From an uncultured Oscillospiraceae bacterium (GTDB lineage: Bacteria > Bacillota_A > Clostridia > Oscillospirales > Oscillospiraceae), in the NCBI GenBank assembly GCA_944386965.1, contig CALXDE010000170.1, positions 1 through 9,329 of the forward strand: 9,329 nt of DNA. The letters run 5' to 3'. Made by a program: the position numbers and the translations under genes. Every line of letters starts with the position of its first letter. Position 1 is the stretch's first letter. Below, piece by piece: positions 1-5,716 of this stretch. The notes beneath the pieces are model-generated. The model was not told where the DNA came from and did no database searches. It worked only from the letters and a program-made list of their open reading frames with translations.

Positions 1-126
1 GTCCTCAGCGTTGCCGCACATCCGCAGCGCCAGGTGATATATCCGCTTTTCATAGGCGCGGCCCAGCGCCTCAAAGGCGTCCTCGCTCCCCCGCTGGGCG
101 GAGCGGACCAATTCCTGTTCAGTCAT
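1..126 (-). CDS. ECF-type RNA polymerase sigma factor, N-terminal part (runs off the left edge)
   Basis: Only the first 42 codons are in the window. They read MTEQELVRSAQRGSEDAF, followed by EALGRAYEKRIYHLALRMCGNAED. This is the usual start of sigma-70 region 2 in ECF (group 4) factors: a short helix, then the A-F-x-x-L and R-(I/V)-Y-x-L-A-x-R-M core-binding pattern. The product should bind core RNA polymerase and direct it to a special promoter set. Its target cannot be judged because region 4 and any anti-sigma partner lie outside the window. The ATG lies inside the last codons of the original dusB frame (the TGA of that frame is at 119-121, an 8-nt overlap), so translation was probably coupled to dusB. 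Its own ribosome site (AGAGGG) is only fair. Family placement is secure as sigma-70 and fairly sure as ECF. Confidence 0.8.
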   Translation of the reverse strand, partial: MTEQELVRSAQRGSEDAFEALGRAYEKRIYHLALRMCGNAED

Positions 127-199
127 GCAGATCCCTCTTGATCCCCGCGGTGACCCGGTCGAGGTCCTCCAGAGTCTCCATGTGTACAATCTGTTCCGT
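119..199 (-). pseudogene. dusB: Detached C-terminal tail of dusB beyond the in-frame TAG
   Basis: In the same frame as dusB and directly after its TAG, 26 codons read TEQIVHMETLEDL then DRVTAGIKRDLHD and end at TGA. This is the expected last helix of a DusB (family members end in the style of ...YY-x-E-x-I-x-x-x-x-T-L-E-D-L...I-x-R-D-L). The preceding residues are S-Y-TAG, so a single change from a tyrosine codon (TAC to TAG) would explain the break. The TGA overlaps the sigma-factor ATG by 8 nt, which again points to an originally continuous reading frame. It has no start codon of its own with a clear ribosome site, so it is probably not translated separately. Confidence 0.7.
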
Positions 200-1090
200 C
201 TAATAGGAGGCGTGGGCCACGCCCTTGAGATACCAGGCGTAGTGCCGCCGGGCCTCCAGCGGGGCCAGACGCGCCCCCCGGCGCGGGGCCGCCAGCTCGA
301 TCTGCCGCACCACCAGGTCACACCGCTCGCTTAGAGCCGGCCGCTCCGGCACGCTCTCCCCGGCCAGGGCGGCCCGGGCCTGCTGGAAGATCCAGGGGTT
401 GCCGAACACCCCCCGGCCTACCATGGCCATATCCGCGCCGGTGAATTTCAAAATCCGCAGCACGTCCTCCCAGGAGAAGATGTCCCCGTTGGCGATGACC
501 GGGACGCGCACCGCCTCCTTCACCTCCCGGATGGTGGTCCAGTCGGCCTGGCCGGCGTACATCTGCATGCGGGTGCGGCCGTGGACGGCGATGGCCGCCA
601 CGCCCACCTGCTCCAGCATCTTCGAGAGCTCCACGGCGTTGATGCTGCCCTTGTCCCAGCCCCGGCGCATCTTCACGGTCACCGGAACAGGACTTGCCTT
701 CACCACCGCCTCAGCAATGCGGGCGGCCTTCTCCGGGTCCCGCATGAGGGCGGAGCCGTCGCCGCTTTTCACCACTTTTCCCACCGGGCAGCCCATGTTG
801 ATGTCGATGAAGCTGGCGCCGCTGACCTGGGCGGCGATCTGGGCGGCCTCGGCCATGCACTGCGCGTCGCTGCCGAAGATCTGGGCGCAGCAGGGGTACT
901 CCCCCGGGAAGAGCTGCAGCAGCTCCCGGCTCTTCTTGTCCTGATAGCACAGGGCCTTGGAGCTGACCAGCTCCGTATAGGTGAGGCCCGCCCCCAGTTC
1001 GCTGCAGATCTGGCGGAAAGCGTTGTCGGTGACCCCGGCCATGGGCGCCAGGGCCAGTTTTGACGAAATTTCCACGCCGCCGATGTTCAT
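200..1090 (-). CDS. dusB: tRNA-dihydrouridine synthase DusB, shortened by an in-frame TAG
   Basis: FMN-dependent enzyme that reduces uridine to dihydrouridine in the D-loop of tRNAs. The protein (296 aa) opens with the TIM-barrel strand LALAPMAGVTDNAFR (residues 12-26). It has the catalytic cysteine C101 in NMGCPVGKVVKSGDGSALM, VTVKMRRGW near 160, AIAVHGRTR, the FMN-phosphate region VIANGDI and GADMAMVGRGVFGNPW, and the tRNA-binding helical domain ending RRHYAWYLKGVAHASY. The ATG at 1090 is chosen over the upstream in-frame start at 1138 because AAAAGGAGG stands 8 nt before it and the DusB homology begins there. The frame stops at TAG (200-202), but 26 more DusB-like codons follow to TGA at 119-121. 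Without the TAG the product would be 323 aa, a normal DusB length. The catalytic barrel is intact. The loss falls in the C-terminal helical domain, so residual activity is possible. Likely transcribed from a promoter at 1127-1155. Confidence 0.93.
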   Translation of the reverse strand: MNIGGVEISSKLALAPMAGVTDNAFRQICSELGAGLTYTELVSSKALCYQDKKSRELLQLFPGEYPCCAQIFGSDAQCMAEAAQIAAQVSGASFIDINMGCPVGKVVKSGDGSALMRDPEKAARIAEAVVKASPVPVTVKMRRGWDKGSINAVELSKMLEQVGVAAIAVHGRTRMQMYAGQADWTTIREVKEAVRVPVIANGDIFSWEDVLRILKFTGADMAMVGRGVFGNPWIFQQARAALAGESVPERPALSERCDLVVRQIELAAPRRGARLAPLEARRHYAWYLKGVAHASY

Positions 1091-1126
1091 AGGGGCCGCC
1101 TCCTTTTCTCGCTGCTTGCTTGTTTG

Positions 1127-1155
1127 AGTATAGCACACCGCCCCCGCCCGCGCAA
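1127..1155 (-). promoter_or_regulatory. Predicted sigma-A promoter for dusB
   Basis: On the minus strand TTGCGC (1150-1155) and TATACT (1127-1132) are separated by exactly 17 bp. The start of transcription would fall about 30 nt upstream of the dusB ATG at 1090. The -10 is good; the -35 matches only in its TTG. It lies just after the presumed terminator of the preceding gene, which supports a separate dusB-sigma unit. Confidence 0.5.
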
Positions 1156-1190
1156 GGTGGGGAACGCTGGCTGCGCTTCATTTTCCGCCC

Positions 1191-1236
1191 AAAGCCGACG
1201 GGCCGCCCGGGGCAGCCCGGACGGCCCGTCGGCTTT
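1191..1236 (-). terminator. Terminator-like hairpin after the cysteine desulfidase gene
   Basis: A perfect 15-bp inverted repeat (AAAGCCGACGGGCCG at 1191-1205 against CGGCCCGTCGGCTTT at 1222-1236) with a 16-nt GC-rich loop begins 9 nt after the TAA of the desulfidase gene. On the minus strand the stem ends in CTTT but there is no further U run, so it may be an intrinsic terminator of modest strength or an mRNA 3'-end stabiliser. Confidence 0.55.
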
Positions 1237-1245
1237 GGATGCCGC

Positions 1246-2526
1246 TTACTGGCAGCGGTCGGTCATAATGTGCAGAATGGTCCGGTCGGTCTGGTGCATC
1301 CCCTCCCGGGCCAGGATGCCCACATTGGCGATGGTGTTGTCCACGCCCTTGGTGACAATGCCGTCGCCGGATTTGAACTCCTGCCCCTGGCAGAACATGC
1401 AGTAGCCCAGGATGCCCGCGTCCACGCTGGCGGCGATCTTGGCCGCGCAGGAGGGCTTGGCCCCGTCGCAGATAGTGCCGGAGATGATGGCGATGGCGTT
1501 GACGATGGTGTGGGCGATGGCGGTGTAGCTGCCGTCCAGCAGATAGGCGATGCCCGCTCCGGCCCCCACGCCGGCGCTGACAGCGCCGCAGTAGGCGCTG
1601 AGCCGGCCGATGCCGGACTTCTGGTGGATCGTCACCAGATCGCTCACCAACAGCGCCCGATAGAGTTTCTCCCGGCTGACGCCCAGGTGTTCGGCGTACC
1701 GGATCACGGGCAGAGAGGCGGTGATCCCCTGGTTGCCGGAGCCGGAGAGAATCACCACCGGCAGCTCGCACCCGCTCATGCGGGCATCGGACCCGGCGGC
1801 CGCCCAGGCCCGGGCCTCCACCTTGATATCCCCGGGGTAGCTTGCCAGCAGAACGCTGCCGATGTTGGCGCCCCAGCTGCCGTTGAGCCCCTCCCGGGCA
1901 ATGGCGCTGTTGTAGTCGATCTGGCGGTCCAGCAGCTCGCTGACCCGGGAGACATCCACCGTGTCGGCAAACTCCAGAATGTCCGCCACATTCAGCGAAC
2001 TCTTGTCTGTAAGGCTGTCCTCCGGAGAGTCGGAGTCCCCCTTCTCCAGCAGGATCTCCCCGTTCCGCTCAAGGTGGACAATGTTGCTGTGGTTGTTGGC
2101 GATGCGCACCACCGCGCTGTCCGCCCCGGCCCAGCCGGTGATGCGGATGTCCAGCAGATGGGCGGTTTCCGGGCAGGTGATCTCCATGGGGGTGCCGACC
2201 TCATAGGCGGCAATGGCCTCGTGCAGCGCCTCGGGCACAGAGGCGATCACCTGGAGCAGCTTGTCCGCGTCCCCGGCCACGATGCCCGCGGCCACCGCGG
2301 CCTTGATGCCCTTGCGGCCGCCGGTGTTGGGAACGATGACGCTTTTGACATTTTTCATGATGTTGCCGGATACCTCGATTTTCAGGCCCTCCGGCACCGC
2401 ACCCAGCACCTGACGGACCTTGGCCGCGCAGTATGCCAGGGCGATGGGTTCCGTGCACCCGGTGGCCAGGAGCAGCTCCTCGTGCAGGATGGCGATGTAG
2501 GCGTTGACCGTCTGTTCTTGCAGCAT
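1246..2526 (-). CDS. L-cysteine desulfidase (CdsB/CyuA, UPF0597 family), [4Fe-4S] enzyme
   Basis: Cytoplasmic iron-sulfur enzyme of the UPF0597 / 'serine dehydratase alpha-like' family (E. coli YhaM/CyuA, Methanocaldococcus CdsB). The family breaks L-cysteine into pyruvate, ammonia and sulfide without pyridoxal phosphate. The 426-aa protein carries the family hallmark LLATGCTEPIALAY (cysteine C24), the SGNIMKNVKSVIVPNTGG stretch (53-70), SGSGNQGITASLPV (261-274), and the cysteines C313 (SAYCGAVSAG), C353 and C360 (TICDGAKPSCAAK). C24, C313 and C353 are the best candidates for the three conserved cluster-binding cysteines. The fourth iron site would be left for substrate, as proposed for the family. 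Length is normal. The ATG is preceded by AAGGAGGG at good spacing. It lies 45 nt after the dCMP deaminase gene on the same strand, so the two are probably co-transcribed. Some family members may use serine, so the exact substrate is inferred. Confidence 0.9.
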   Translation of the reverse strand: MLQEQTVNAYIAILHEELLLATGCTEPIALAYCAAKVRQVLGAVPEGLKIEVSGNIMKNVKSVIVPNTGGRKGIKAAVAAGIVAGDADKLLQVIASVPEALHEAIAAYEVGTPMEITCPETAHLLDIRITGWAGADSAVVRIANNHSNIVHLERNGEILLEKGDSDSPEDSLTDKSSLNVADILEFADTVDVSRVSELLDRQIDYNSAIAREGLNGSWGANIGSVLLASYPGDIKVEARAWAAAGSDARMSGCELPVVILSGSGNQGITASLPVIRYAEHLGVSREKLYRALLVSDLVTIHQKSGIGRLSAYCGAVSAGVGAGAGIAYLLDGSYTAIAHTIVNAIAIISGTICDGAKPSCAAKIAASVDAGILGYCMFCQGQEFKSGDGIVTKGVDNTIANVGILAREGMHQTDRTILHIMTDRCQ

Positions 2527-2571
2527 GTTTCTCCCTCCTTGGATCGGTTTTGTTGGCGGCGGAGCCCCGGC

Positions 2572-3063
2572 TCAGCCGATATAGGGAGCCTCAGGCAGGG
2601 TGTCGTCCTCATAGACCCAGTCCCGCACCTGGACCACGGTGTATTCCCTGGGGGCGGTGCGGATGACCACCTTCTCCAGTCCCGCGTTGATGATGAGGCG
2701 GCGGCACATGGCGCAGGAGGTGGCGTCGCTGAGGATCTCTCCGGTGGCCGCGTCCTTTCCCGCCAGGTACAGCGTTCCCCCCACCATGTCCCGCCGGGCC
2801 GCGGAGATGATGGCGTTGGCCTCGGCGTGGACGCTGCGGCACAGCTCATACCGCTCCCCCCGGGGCACCTTCATGGCCTCCCGGGCACAGTAGCCGATAT
2901 CCACGCAGTTCTTCCGCCCCCGGGGGGCGCCGTTGTAGCCGGTGGAGATGATCTCGTCGTTCTTGACGATGATGGCCCCGTACACCCGCCTGAGGCAGGT
3001 GGCCCGCTCCAGGACGGACTCGGCGATGTCCAGATAGTAGTTTTCCTTGCTGACGCGCTCCAT
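2572..3063 (-). CDS. Deoxycytidylate (dCMP) deaminase, ComEB-like
   Basis: Zinc-dependent enzyme that converts dCMP to dUMP, feeding thymidylate synthesis. The 163-aa sequence begins YYLDIAESVLERATCLRR, then YGAIIVKNDEIISTGYNGAPRG, the usual N-terminal block of bacterial and phage dCMP deaminases. The zinc motif is HAEANAI (H79, catalytic E81), followed by S-C-A-M-C (C117 and C120) and RLIINAGLEKVV. The common PCxxC motif is SCAMC here; the proline is replaced but both zinc cysteines are present. C23, C53, C59 and C75 are extra cysteines in the region where many family members bind a second zinc. The start is supported by AAGGAGG 8 nt before the ATG. It is probably the first gene of a unit with the cysteine desulfidase. 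I see no reason in the sequence for that pairing beyond shared transcription. Confidence 0.92.
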   Translation of the reverse strand: MERVSKENYYLDIAESVLERATCLRRVYGAIIVKNDEIISTGYNGAPRGRKNCVDIGYCAREAMKVPRGERYELCRSVHAEANAIISAARRDMVGGTLYLAGKDAATGEILSDATSCAMCRRLIINAGLEKVVIRTAPREYTVVQVRDWVYEDDTLPEAPYIG

Positions 3064-3090
3064 GGAAACACCTCCTTATTTTTCTCCTCC

Positions 3091-3119
3091 AGTATGCACG
3101 AAATGGGGGAAAAAAGCAA
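3091..3119 (-). promoter_or_regulatory. Possible promoter for the dCMP deaminase gene
   Basis: On the minus strand TTGCTT (3114-3119) and CATACT (3091-3096) are 17 bp apart, about 28 nt upstream of the ATG at 3063. Both boxes are weak matches, and the -35 overlaps the T run of the preceding terminator, so this is tentative. Confidence 0.3.
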
Positions 3120-3150
3120 GAGCGGCGGCGGTGAAACTTCACCGCCGCCG
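3110..3150 (-). terminator. Intrinsic terminator embedded in the end of the membrane protein gene
   Basis: A 12-13 bp inverted repeat (CGGCGGCGGTGAA at 3123-3135, TTCACCGCCGCCG at 3138-3150) contains the last arginine codons and the TGA stop (3139-3141) of the membrane protein gene. On the minus strand it is followed, 7 nt later, by a run of six T (3110-3115). It should end the regulator/membrane protein transcript before the dCMP deaminase gene. Confidence 0.55.
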
Positions 3151-3678
3151 TGTTTCGTCCTCCGCGTCCCGCCAGCGTCCGCGCCGCCGTTTGGCCAAAC
3201 GGAAAAGGAGATAGCTTGCGGAAAAGCAGACAAGGAAGGTCACCGCCGTGACAAAGAAAACCACCGCGCCGAACACCAGCACCAGAGCCCCGGTGTCAAA
3301 CTCCCAGTGGGGATAAAAGGCGGCCCGCAGCAGAAGGCTCACCACGCTCAGACCCAGCCCCACGCCCAGGGACACCAGGGCGTAGTGCCTGGCGGGGAAG
3401 CGCTCAGCCTCCGGGTCGGCGCCCAGGGTGAGAATCCCCCGGCCCGCCGCCAGCAGGGCGCAGAGCAGAAGCGCCGCGATCAGGATCGCCCCCTCCATCC
3501 CCACCAGGGGGAAGAGTCCCCAGGTCTGCTGCGATCCCGGCAGATACAGGGCCAGCTTGATCAGCACATCCAGCAGTATCCCCGCCGAGAGGACCCAGAA
3601 GCCGATCCGGTAGATCCTTCCGCTCTCAGAGAGTACCCGCTCGTCGTCAGTGGCCTTCCAGATTTTCCTCTTTTTCAT
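3139..3678 (-). CDS. Four-helix membrane protein of unknown function, partner of the XRE regulator
   Basis: I do not recognise a named family with certainty. The 179-aa protein starts with a charged cytosolic stretch (MKKRKIWKATDDERVLSESG). It then has four likely membrane segments at about 25-46 (FWVLSAGILLDVLIKLALYL), 56-78, 98-121 and 129-160, and ends in a strongly basic tail (AKRRRGRWRDAEDETRRR). There is no signal peptide or enzyme motif. Its start overlaps the stop of the upstream regulator gene (ATGA, 4 nt), so the two are translationally coupled. Pairs of a roughly 66-aa Cro/CI regulator and a small polytopic membrane protein with an N-terminal D-E-R-V stretch are common in Clostridia. 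From memory, the DUF6773-type proteins are a possible match, but I cannot verify that. A role as a membrane partner or target of the regulator is inference. Confidence 0.75.
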   Translation of the reverse strand: MKKRKIWKATDDERVLSESGRIYRIGFWVLSAGILLDVLIKLALYLPGSQQTWGLFPLVGMEGAILIAALLLCALLAAGRGILTLGADPEAERFPARHYALVSLGVGLGLSVVSLLLRAAFYPHWEFDTGALVLVFGAVVFFVTAVTFLVCFSASYLLFRLAKRRRGRWRDAEDETRRR

Positions 3679-3875
3679 GGTTCATCCTCCCAGAACAGGT
3701 CGTTGAGCGTTCTGCCCAGGCACCGGCAGATGGCCAGACACAGGCGCAGTGTGGGGTTGTAGTTCCCGGACTCGATCATGCTGATGGTCTGTCGGGTCAC
3801 ACCCACCGCCGCGGCCAGGTCCGCCTGGCTCATGCCCCGCTCTGCCCGGGCCAGACGCATTCGATCATTTCGCAT
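3675..3875 (-). CDS. Small Cro/CI (XRE) family helix-turn-helix regulator
   Basis: A 66-aa DNA-binding protein that is almost entirely one HTH_3 domain. The helix-turn-helix reads SQADLAAAVGVTRQTISMIESGNYNPTLRL in two parts (about residues 16-28 and 29-45), and the protein ends LNDLFWEDEP as in the YozG-like short regulators. The ATG at 3875 is chosen over the upstream in-frame start at 3959 for two reasons: AGGAGG precedes it at good spacing, and the longer form would begin upstream of the consensus promoter at 3897-3925. It overlaps the membrane protein gene by 4 nt and forms a two-gene operon with it. Its target is unknown. Autoregulation is plausible because an inverted repeat overlaps its own -35 box. 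Confidence 0.92.
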   Translation of the reverse strand: MRNDRMRLARAERGMSQADLAAAVGVTRQTISMIESGNYNPTLRLCLAICRCLGRTLNDLFWEDEP

Positions 3876-3896
3876 AGCGTTCCCTCCTGTGGGTCC

Positions 3897-3925
3897 AGTA
3901 TACCATATTGCGGCTGAGATGTCAA
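3897..3925 (-). promoter_or_regulatory. Strong sigma-A promoter for the regulator/membrane protein operon
   Basis: On the minus strand a perfect -35 TTGACA (3920-3925) and -10 TATACT (3897-3902) are 17 bp apart. The stretch upstream (3926-3960) is far more AT-rich than the rest of the window and could serve as an UP element. On the plus strand ATGTCA (3919-3924, covering the -35) and TGACAT (3954-3959) form an inverted repeat that could be an operator. Confidence 0.85.
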
Positions 3926-3970
3926 TTATATTAGACTTATTGAAAGATATAGCTGACATATTGGACCACC

Positions 3971-4004
3971 AACAGGGGGAGAGGGTTCGCCCTCTCCCCC
4001 TGTT
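3971..4004 (-). terminator. Long perfect hairpin after nhaC, probable terminator
   Basis: A perfect 15-bp stem (AACAGGGGGAGAGGG at 3971-3985 with CCCTCTCCCCCTGTT at 3990-4004) closed by a 4-nt loop (TTCG on the plus strand, CGAA on the minus). It stands about 100 nt after the nhaC stop and about 45 nt before the next promoter. The minus-strand sequence after the stem has no T run, so efficiency as an intrinsic terminator is uncertain. Confidence 0.55.
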
Positions 4005-4103
4005 CTGCGCCGCGGGAGGCGGCTTTCGCCGGGCACGCGGAGGTCCGCGGCGCGCCGTTCCGGCGGTGATCCGTGCCCCCTGGAGGGGGAAAGGGGAGAT
4101 GCC
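4005..4103 (-). other. Highly structured GC-rich 3' region of nhaC (no gene)
   Basis: No coding potential stands out between the nhaC stop and the terminator-like hairpin. The stretch is packed with inverted repeats: CCCCC/GGGGG around TGGA (4076-4089), an outer GGGCACG (4031-4037) against CGTGCCC (4072-4078), and GGC TTTC GCC (4021-4030). Inside the outer pair lie CGCCG TTC CGGCG (4053-4065) and CGCGG AGGT CCGCG (4036-4049). The outer pair with the two inner hairpins can be drawn as a three-way junction. The function is unknown. Confidence 0.4.
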
Positions 4104-5393
4104 TCACGTTCCACGCCGCCCCGGTACCAGGAAGATGAAGACCAGGGAGCTGAGAAGCAGGAAATAGGGGTAGAGCAGATAGGGCATCACCTGGAAAGCG
4201 GAGAGGCTGTGGCCCAGTTCCGCTGCCGCGGACAGGGCCACCAGCATCTGGGCGCCGTAGGGAATGATCCCCTGGAAGATACACGAGAAGGTGTCCAGCA
4301 GGGAGGCGGCCTTCCGGGGAGAGATGCCGTACTGGGCGCTCATCTCCTTGGCGATGGGGTTGGCCATGACGATGGCCACGGTGTTGTTGGCTGTGGCGAT
4401 GTCCATGGCCCCCACCAGCAGGCCCATGCCCAGCTGTCCGCCCCGATTGCCCCGGAACACCCGGCGAATCCAGAAGAGCAGCGCGTCGAACCCGCCGTAG
4501 ACCCGGATGAGGGCGCACATGGCGGAGACAAGAACGGCCACCATGCTGGTTTCAAACATTCCCGCCGCGCCGTCTCCCATGCCGGCCAGGAGCGCCCCGG
4601 CGGTGGCCTGGCCGGTGAGAAGCATGATCACCGCGCCGGAGCCGATGCCCACCAGCAGCACTACAAACACATTGATCCCGGCGATGCCGCCGATGAGCAC
4701 CAGGATATAGGGGATGATCTGTATCAGATTGTAGGGACGGTCCACCGCCCCGGCCAGGGGCACATGGAAGCTCAGAGCCAGAATCACCCCCAGGGTGACC
4801 AGGGCCGCGGGCAGGGCGATGGCGAAATTCTCTCTGAATTTATCCTTCATGGGGCAGCCCTGGCCGTTGCAGGCGGCAATGGTGGTGTCCGAGATAAAGG
4901 AGAGGTTGTCCCCGAACATGGAGCCCCCCACCACGGAGCCAACGCACAGGGAGACGCCAAAGCCGGAGGCATCCGCCACCGCCACGGCGATGGGGGTGAT
5001 GAGGGTGATGGTTCCCACGCTGGTGCCCATGGCGGTGGAGACGAAGCAGGCCACCACAAAGAGCACCGCCACGGCGAACCGGGCGGGAATGATGGAGAGC
5101 ATGCAGTAGGCCACGCTCTCGGCGCTGCTGCGCCCTGCCACCCCCACAAAGGCCCCGGCGGCCAGAAAGATCAGCAGCATGGTGAGAATGTTCTTGTCTC
5201 CGGCACCCCGGCCCATGATTTCCAGCTTCTCGTCCAGAGACAGGCGGGGGTTTTGCAGACAGGCCACCAGAATGGCCGCCAGAAAGACAATGGTGATGGG
5301 CACGTTGGAAAAGCCCAGCGCGGCGCCCAGCCCCAGATACAGCGCCAGAAAGACGGCAATGGGCAGCAGGGCCCGGGGATTTCCCCTGTTCAT
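4104..5393 (-). CDS. nhaC: NhaC-family Na+/H+ antiporter
   Basis: Integral membrane secondary transporter of 429 aa that is expected to export Na+ (or an organic substrate, as in some relatives) in exchange for protons. About eleven to twelve hydrophobic segments cover the chain from LLPIAVFLALYLGLGAALGF to the last at about 404-424. NhaC signatures are FVSTAMGTSVGTITLITPIA (117-136), GSVVGGSMFGDNLSFISD (152-169) and MDIATANNTVAIVMANP (330-346); these polar residues within helices are the likely ion path. The ATG at 5393 has GGAGG 8 nt upstream. The longer in-frame extension to 5588 is low-complexity and would lie upstream of the promoter, so it is rejected. It is a single-gene unit with its own promoter and a structured 3' end. 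The family is sure; the transported ion is inferred. Related clostridial proteins are somewhat longer, but no conserved block seems missing. Confidence 0.9.
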   Translation of the reverse strand: MNRGNPRALLPIAVFLALYLGLGAALGFSNVPITIVFLAAILVACLQNPRLSLDEKLEIMGRGAGDKNILTMLLIFLAAGAFVGVAGRSSAESVAYCMLSIIPARFAVAVLFVVACFVSTAMGTSVGTITLITPIAVAVADASGFGVSLCVGSVVGGSMFGDNLSFISDTTIAACNGQGCPMKDKFRENFAIALPAALVTLGVILALSFHVPLAGAVDRPYNLIQIIPYILVLIGGIAGINVFVVLLVGIGSGAVIMLLTGQATAGALLAGMGDGAAGMFETSMVAVLVSAMCALIRVYGGFDALLFWIRRVFRGNRGGQLGMGLLVGAMDIATANNTVAIVMANPIAKEMSAQYGISPRKAASLLDTFSCIFQGIIPYGAQMLVALSAAAELGHSLSAFQVMPYLLYPYFLLLSSLVFIFLVPGRRGT

Positions 5394-5454
5394 GGCGGTT
5401 CCTCCTTCCATCCGCCGCCGGCCTCCGGCGGCAGCGTCAGATCGCGGTGAGGCC

Positions 5455-5483
5455 ATGGTAGCATGACGGGCGGACAAAGTCAA
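5455..5483 (-). promoter_or_regulatory. Sigma-A promoter for nhaC with extended -10
   Basis: On the minus strand TTGACT (5478-5483), a 17-bp spacer ending in TGC, and TACCAT (5455-5460). The TGn just before the -10 makes it an extended -10 promoter and compensates for the moderate hexamer. It would give a leader of about 55 nt before the ATG at 5393. Confidence 0.75.
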
Positions 5484-5581
5484 GAAAGGCTCCCGGTCGG
5501 CGGAAAAGGGCCGGAGCGGTCCGGATGGCCGCTGAGGCGGGAAAAAATCCGCTCTCGGGCCAGTTTTTTTCAAAGAAATGC

Positions 5582-5613
5582 TTGCCATTGCCGCGATTTT
5601 GTGCTAATATAAT
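5582..5613 (+). promoter_or_regulatory. Promoter of the rimP-nusA-infB operon
   Basis: TTGCCA (5582-5587) is followed after 17 bp by TAATAT (5605-5610), preceded by TGC as an extended -10. A perfect TATAAT overlaps it at 5608-5613 but would need a 20-bp spacer, so the first reading is preferred. No gene on this strand precedes it in the window, so this is the natural start of the operon. Confidence 0.65.
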
Positions 5614-5637
5614 GGCGGTTAGATGGTTTGGTTGTTA

Positions 5638-5662
5638 GAGTGGACTTCCGTCCACTCTTTTT
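5638..5662 (+). terminator. Leader terminator (attenuator) upstream of rimP
   Basis: A perfect 8-bp stem (GAGTGGAC, loop TTCC, GTCCACTC) is followed directly by five T, then C. This is a textbook intrinsic terminator. It stands only about 20 nt after the predicted transcription start and 55 nt before rimP, with no gene before it. It therefore most likely sets how much polymerase enters the operon. Because the operon encodes NusA, which strengthens intrinsic termination, feedback control by NusA is a plausible inference. Confidence 0.8.
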
Positions 5663-5716
5663 CTTGACTTGTTTTCGCTGGTCAAAATTTATCAGACAGC
5701 CAGACGGGAGGGCGCG

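Larger units (their letters stand above)
5394..5716. other. Divergent intergenic region between nhaC and rimP
   Basis: This 323-nt gap holds two promoters pointing away from each other and the rimP leader. On the nhaC side the 5' leader has an 8-bp hairpin (GCCGCCGG at 5414-5421, CCGGCGGC at 5425-5432) just before the ribosome site. On the rimP side there is a leader terminator (5638-5662). The middle (5484-5581) shows only a weak hairpin followed by seven T (5565-5571 region) and no gene that I can support. Confidence 0.6.

Noticed and set aside
200..202. Recoding of TAG (for example as pyrrolysine) in dusB
   Set aside because: Nothing else in the window supports recoding. DusB is not known to need such a residue, and a one-base nonsense change from a tyrosine codon is simpler.
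1120..3762. Very long open frame on the plus strand (880 codons) opposite the desulfidase, deaminase and membrane protein genes
   Set aside because: It is the antisense shadow of GC-rich codon use. The peptide is rich in His, Gly and Ala, has no recognisable domain, and spans several well-identified genes and two terminators.
4209..5450. Open frame of 413 codons on the plus strand opposite nhaC
   Set aside because: Low-complexity His/Gly/Asp-rich product with no ribosome site; nhaC on the other strand is unmistakable.
5394..5454. Riboswitch in the nhaC leader
   Set aside because: The leader is only about 55 nt with one short hairpin next to the ribosome site, and no known sodium or other riboswitch core can be recognised.
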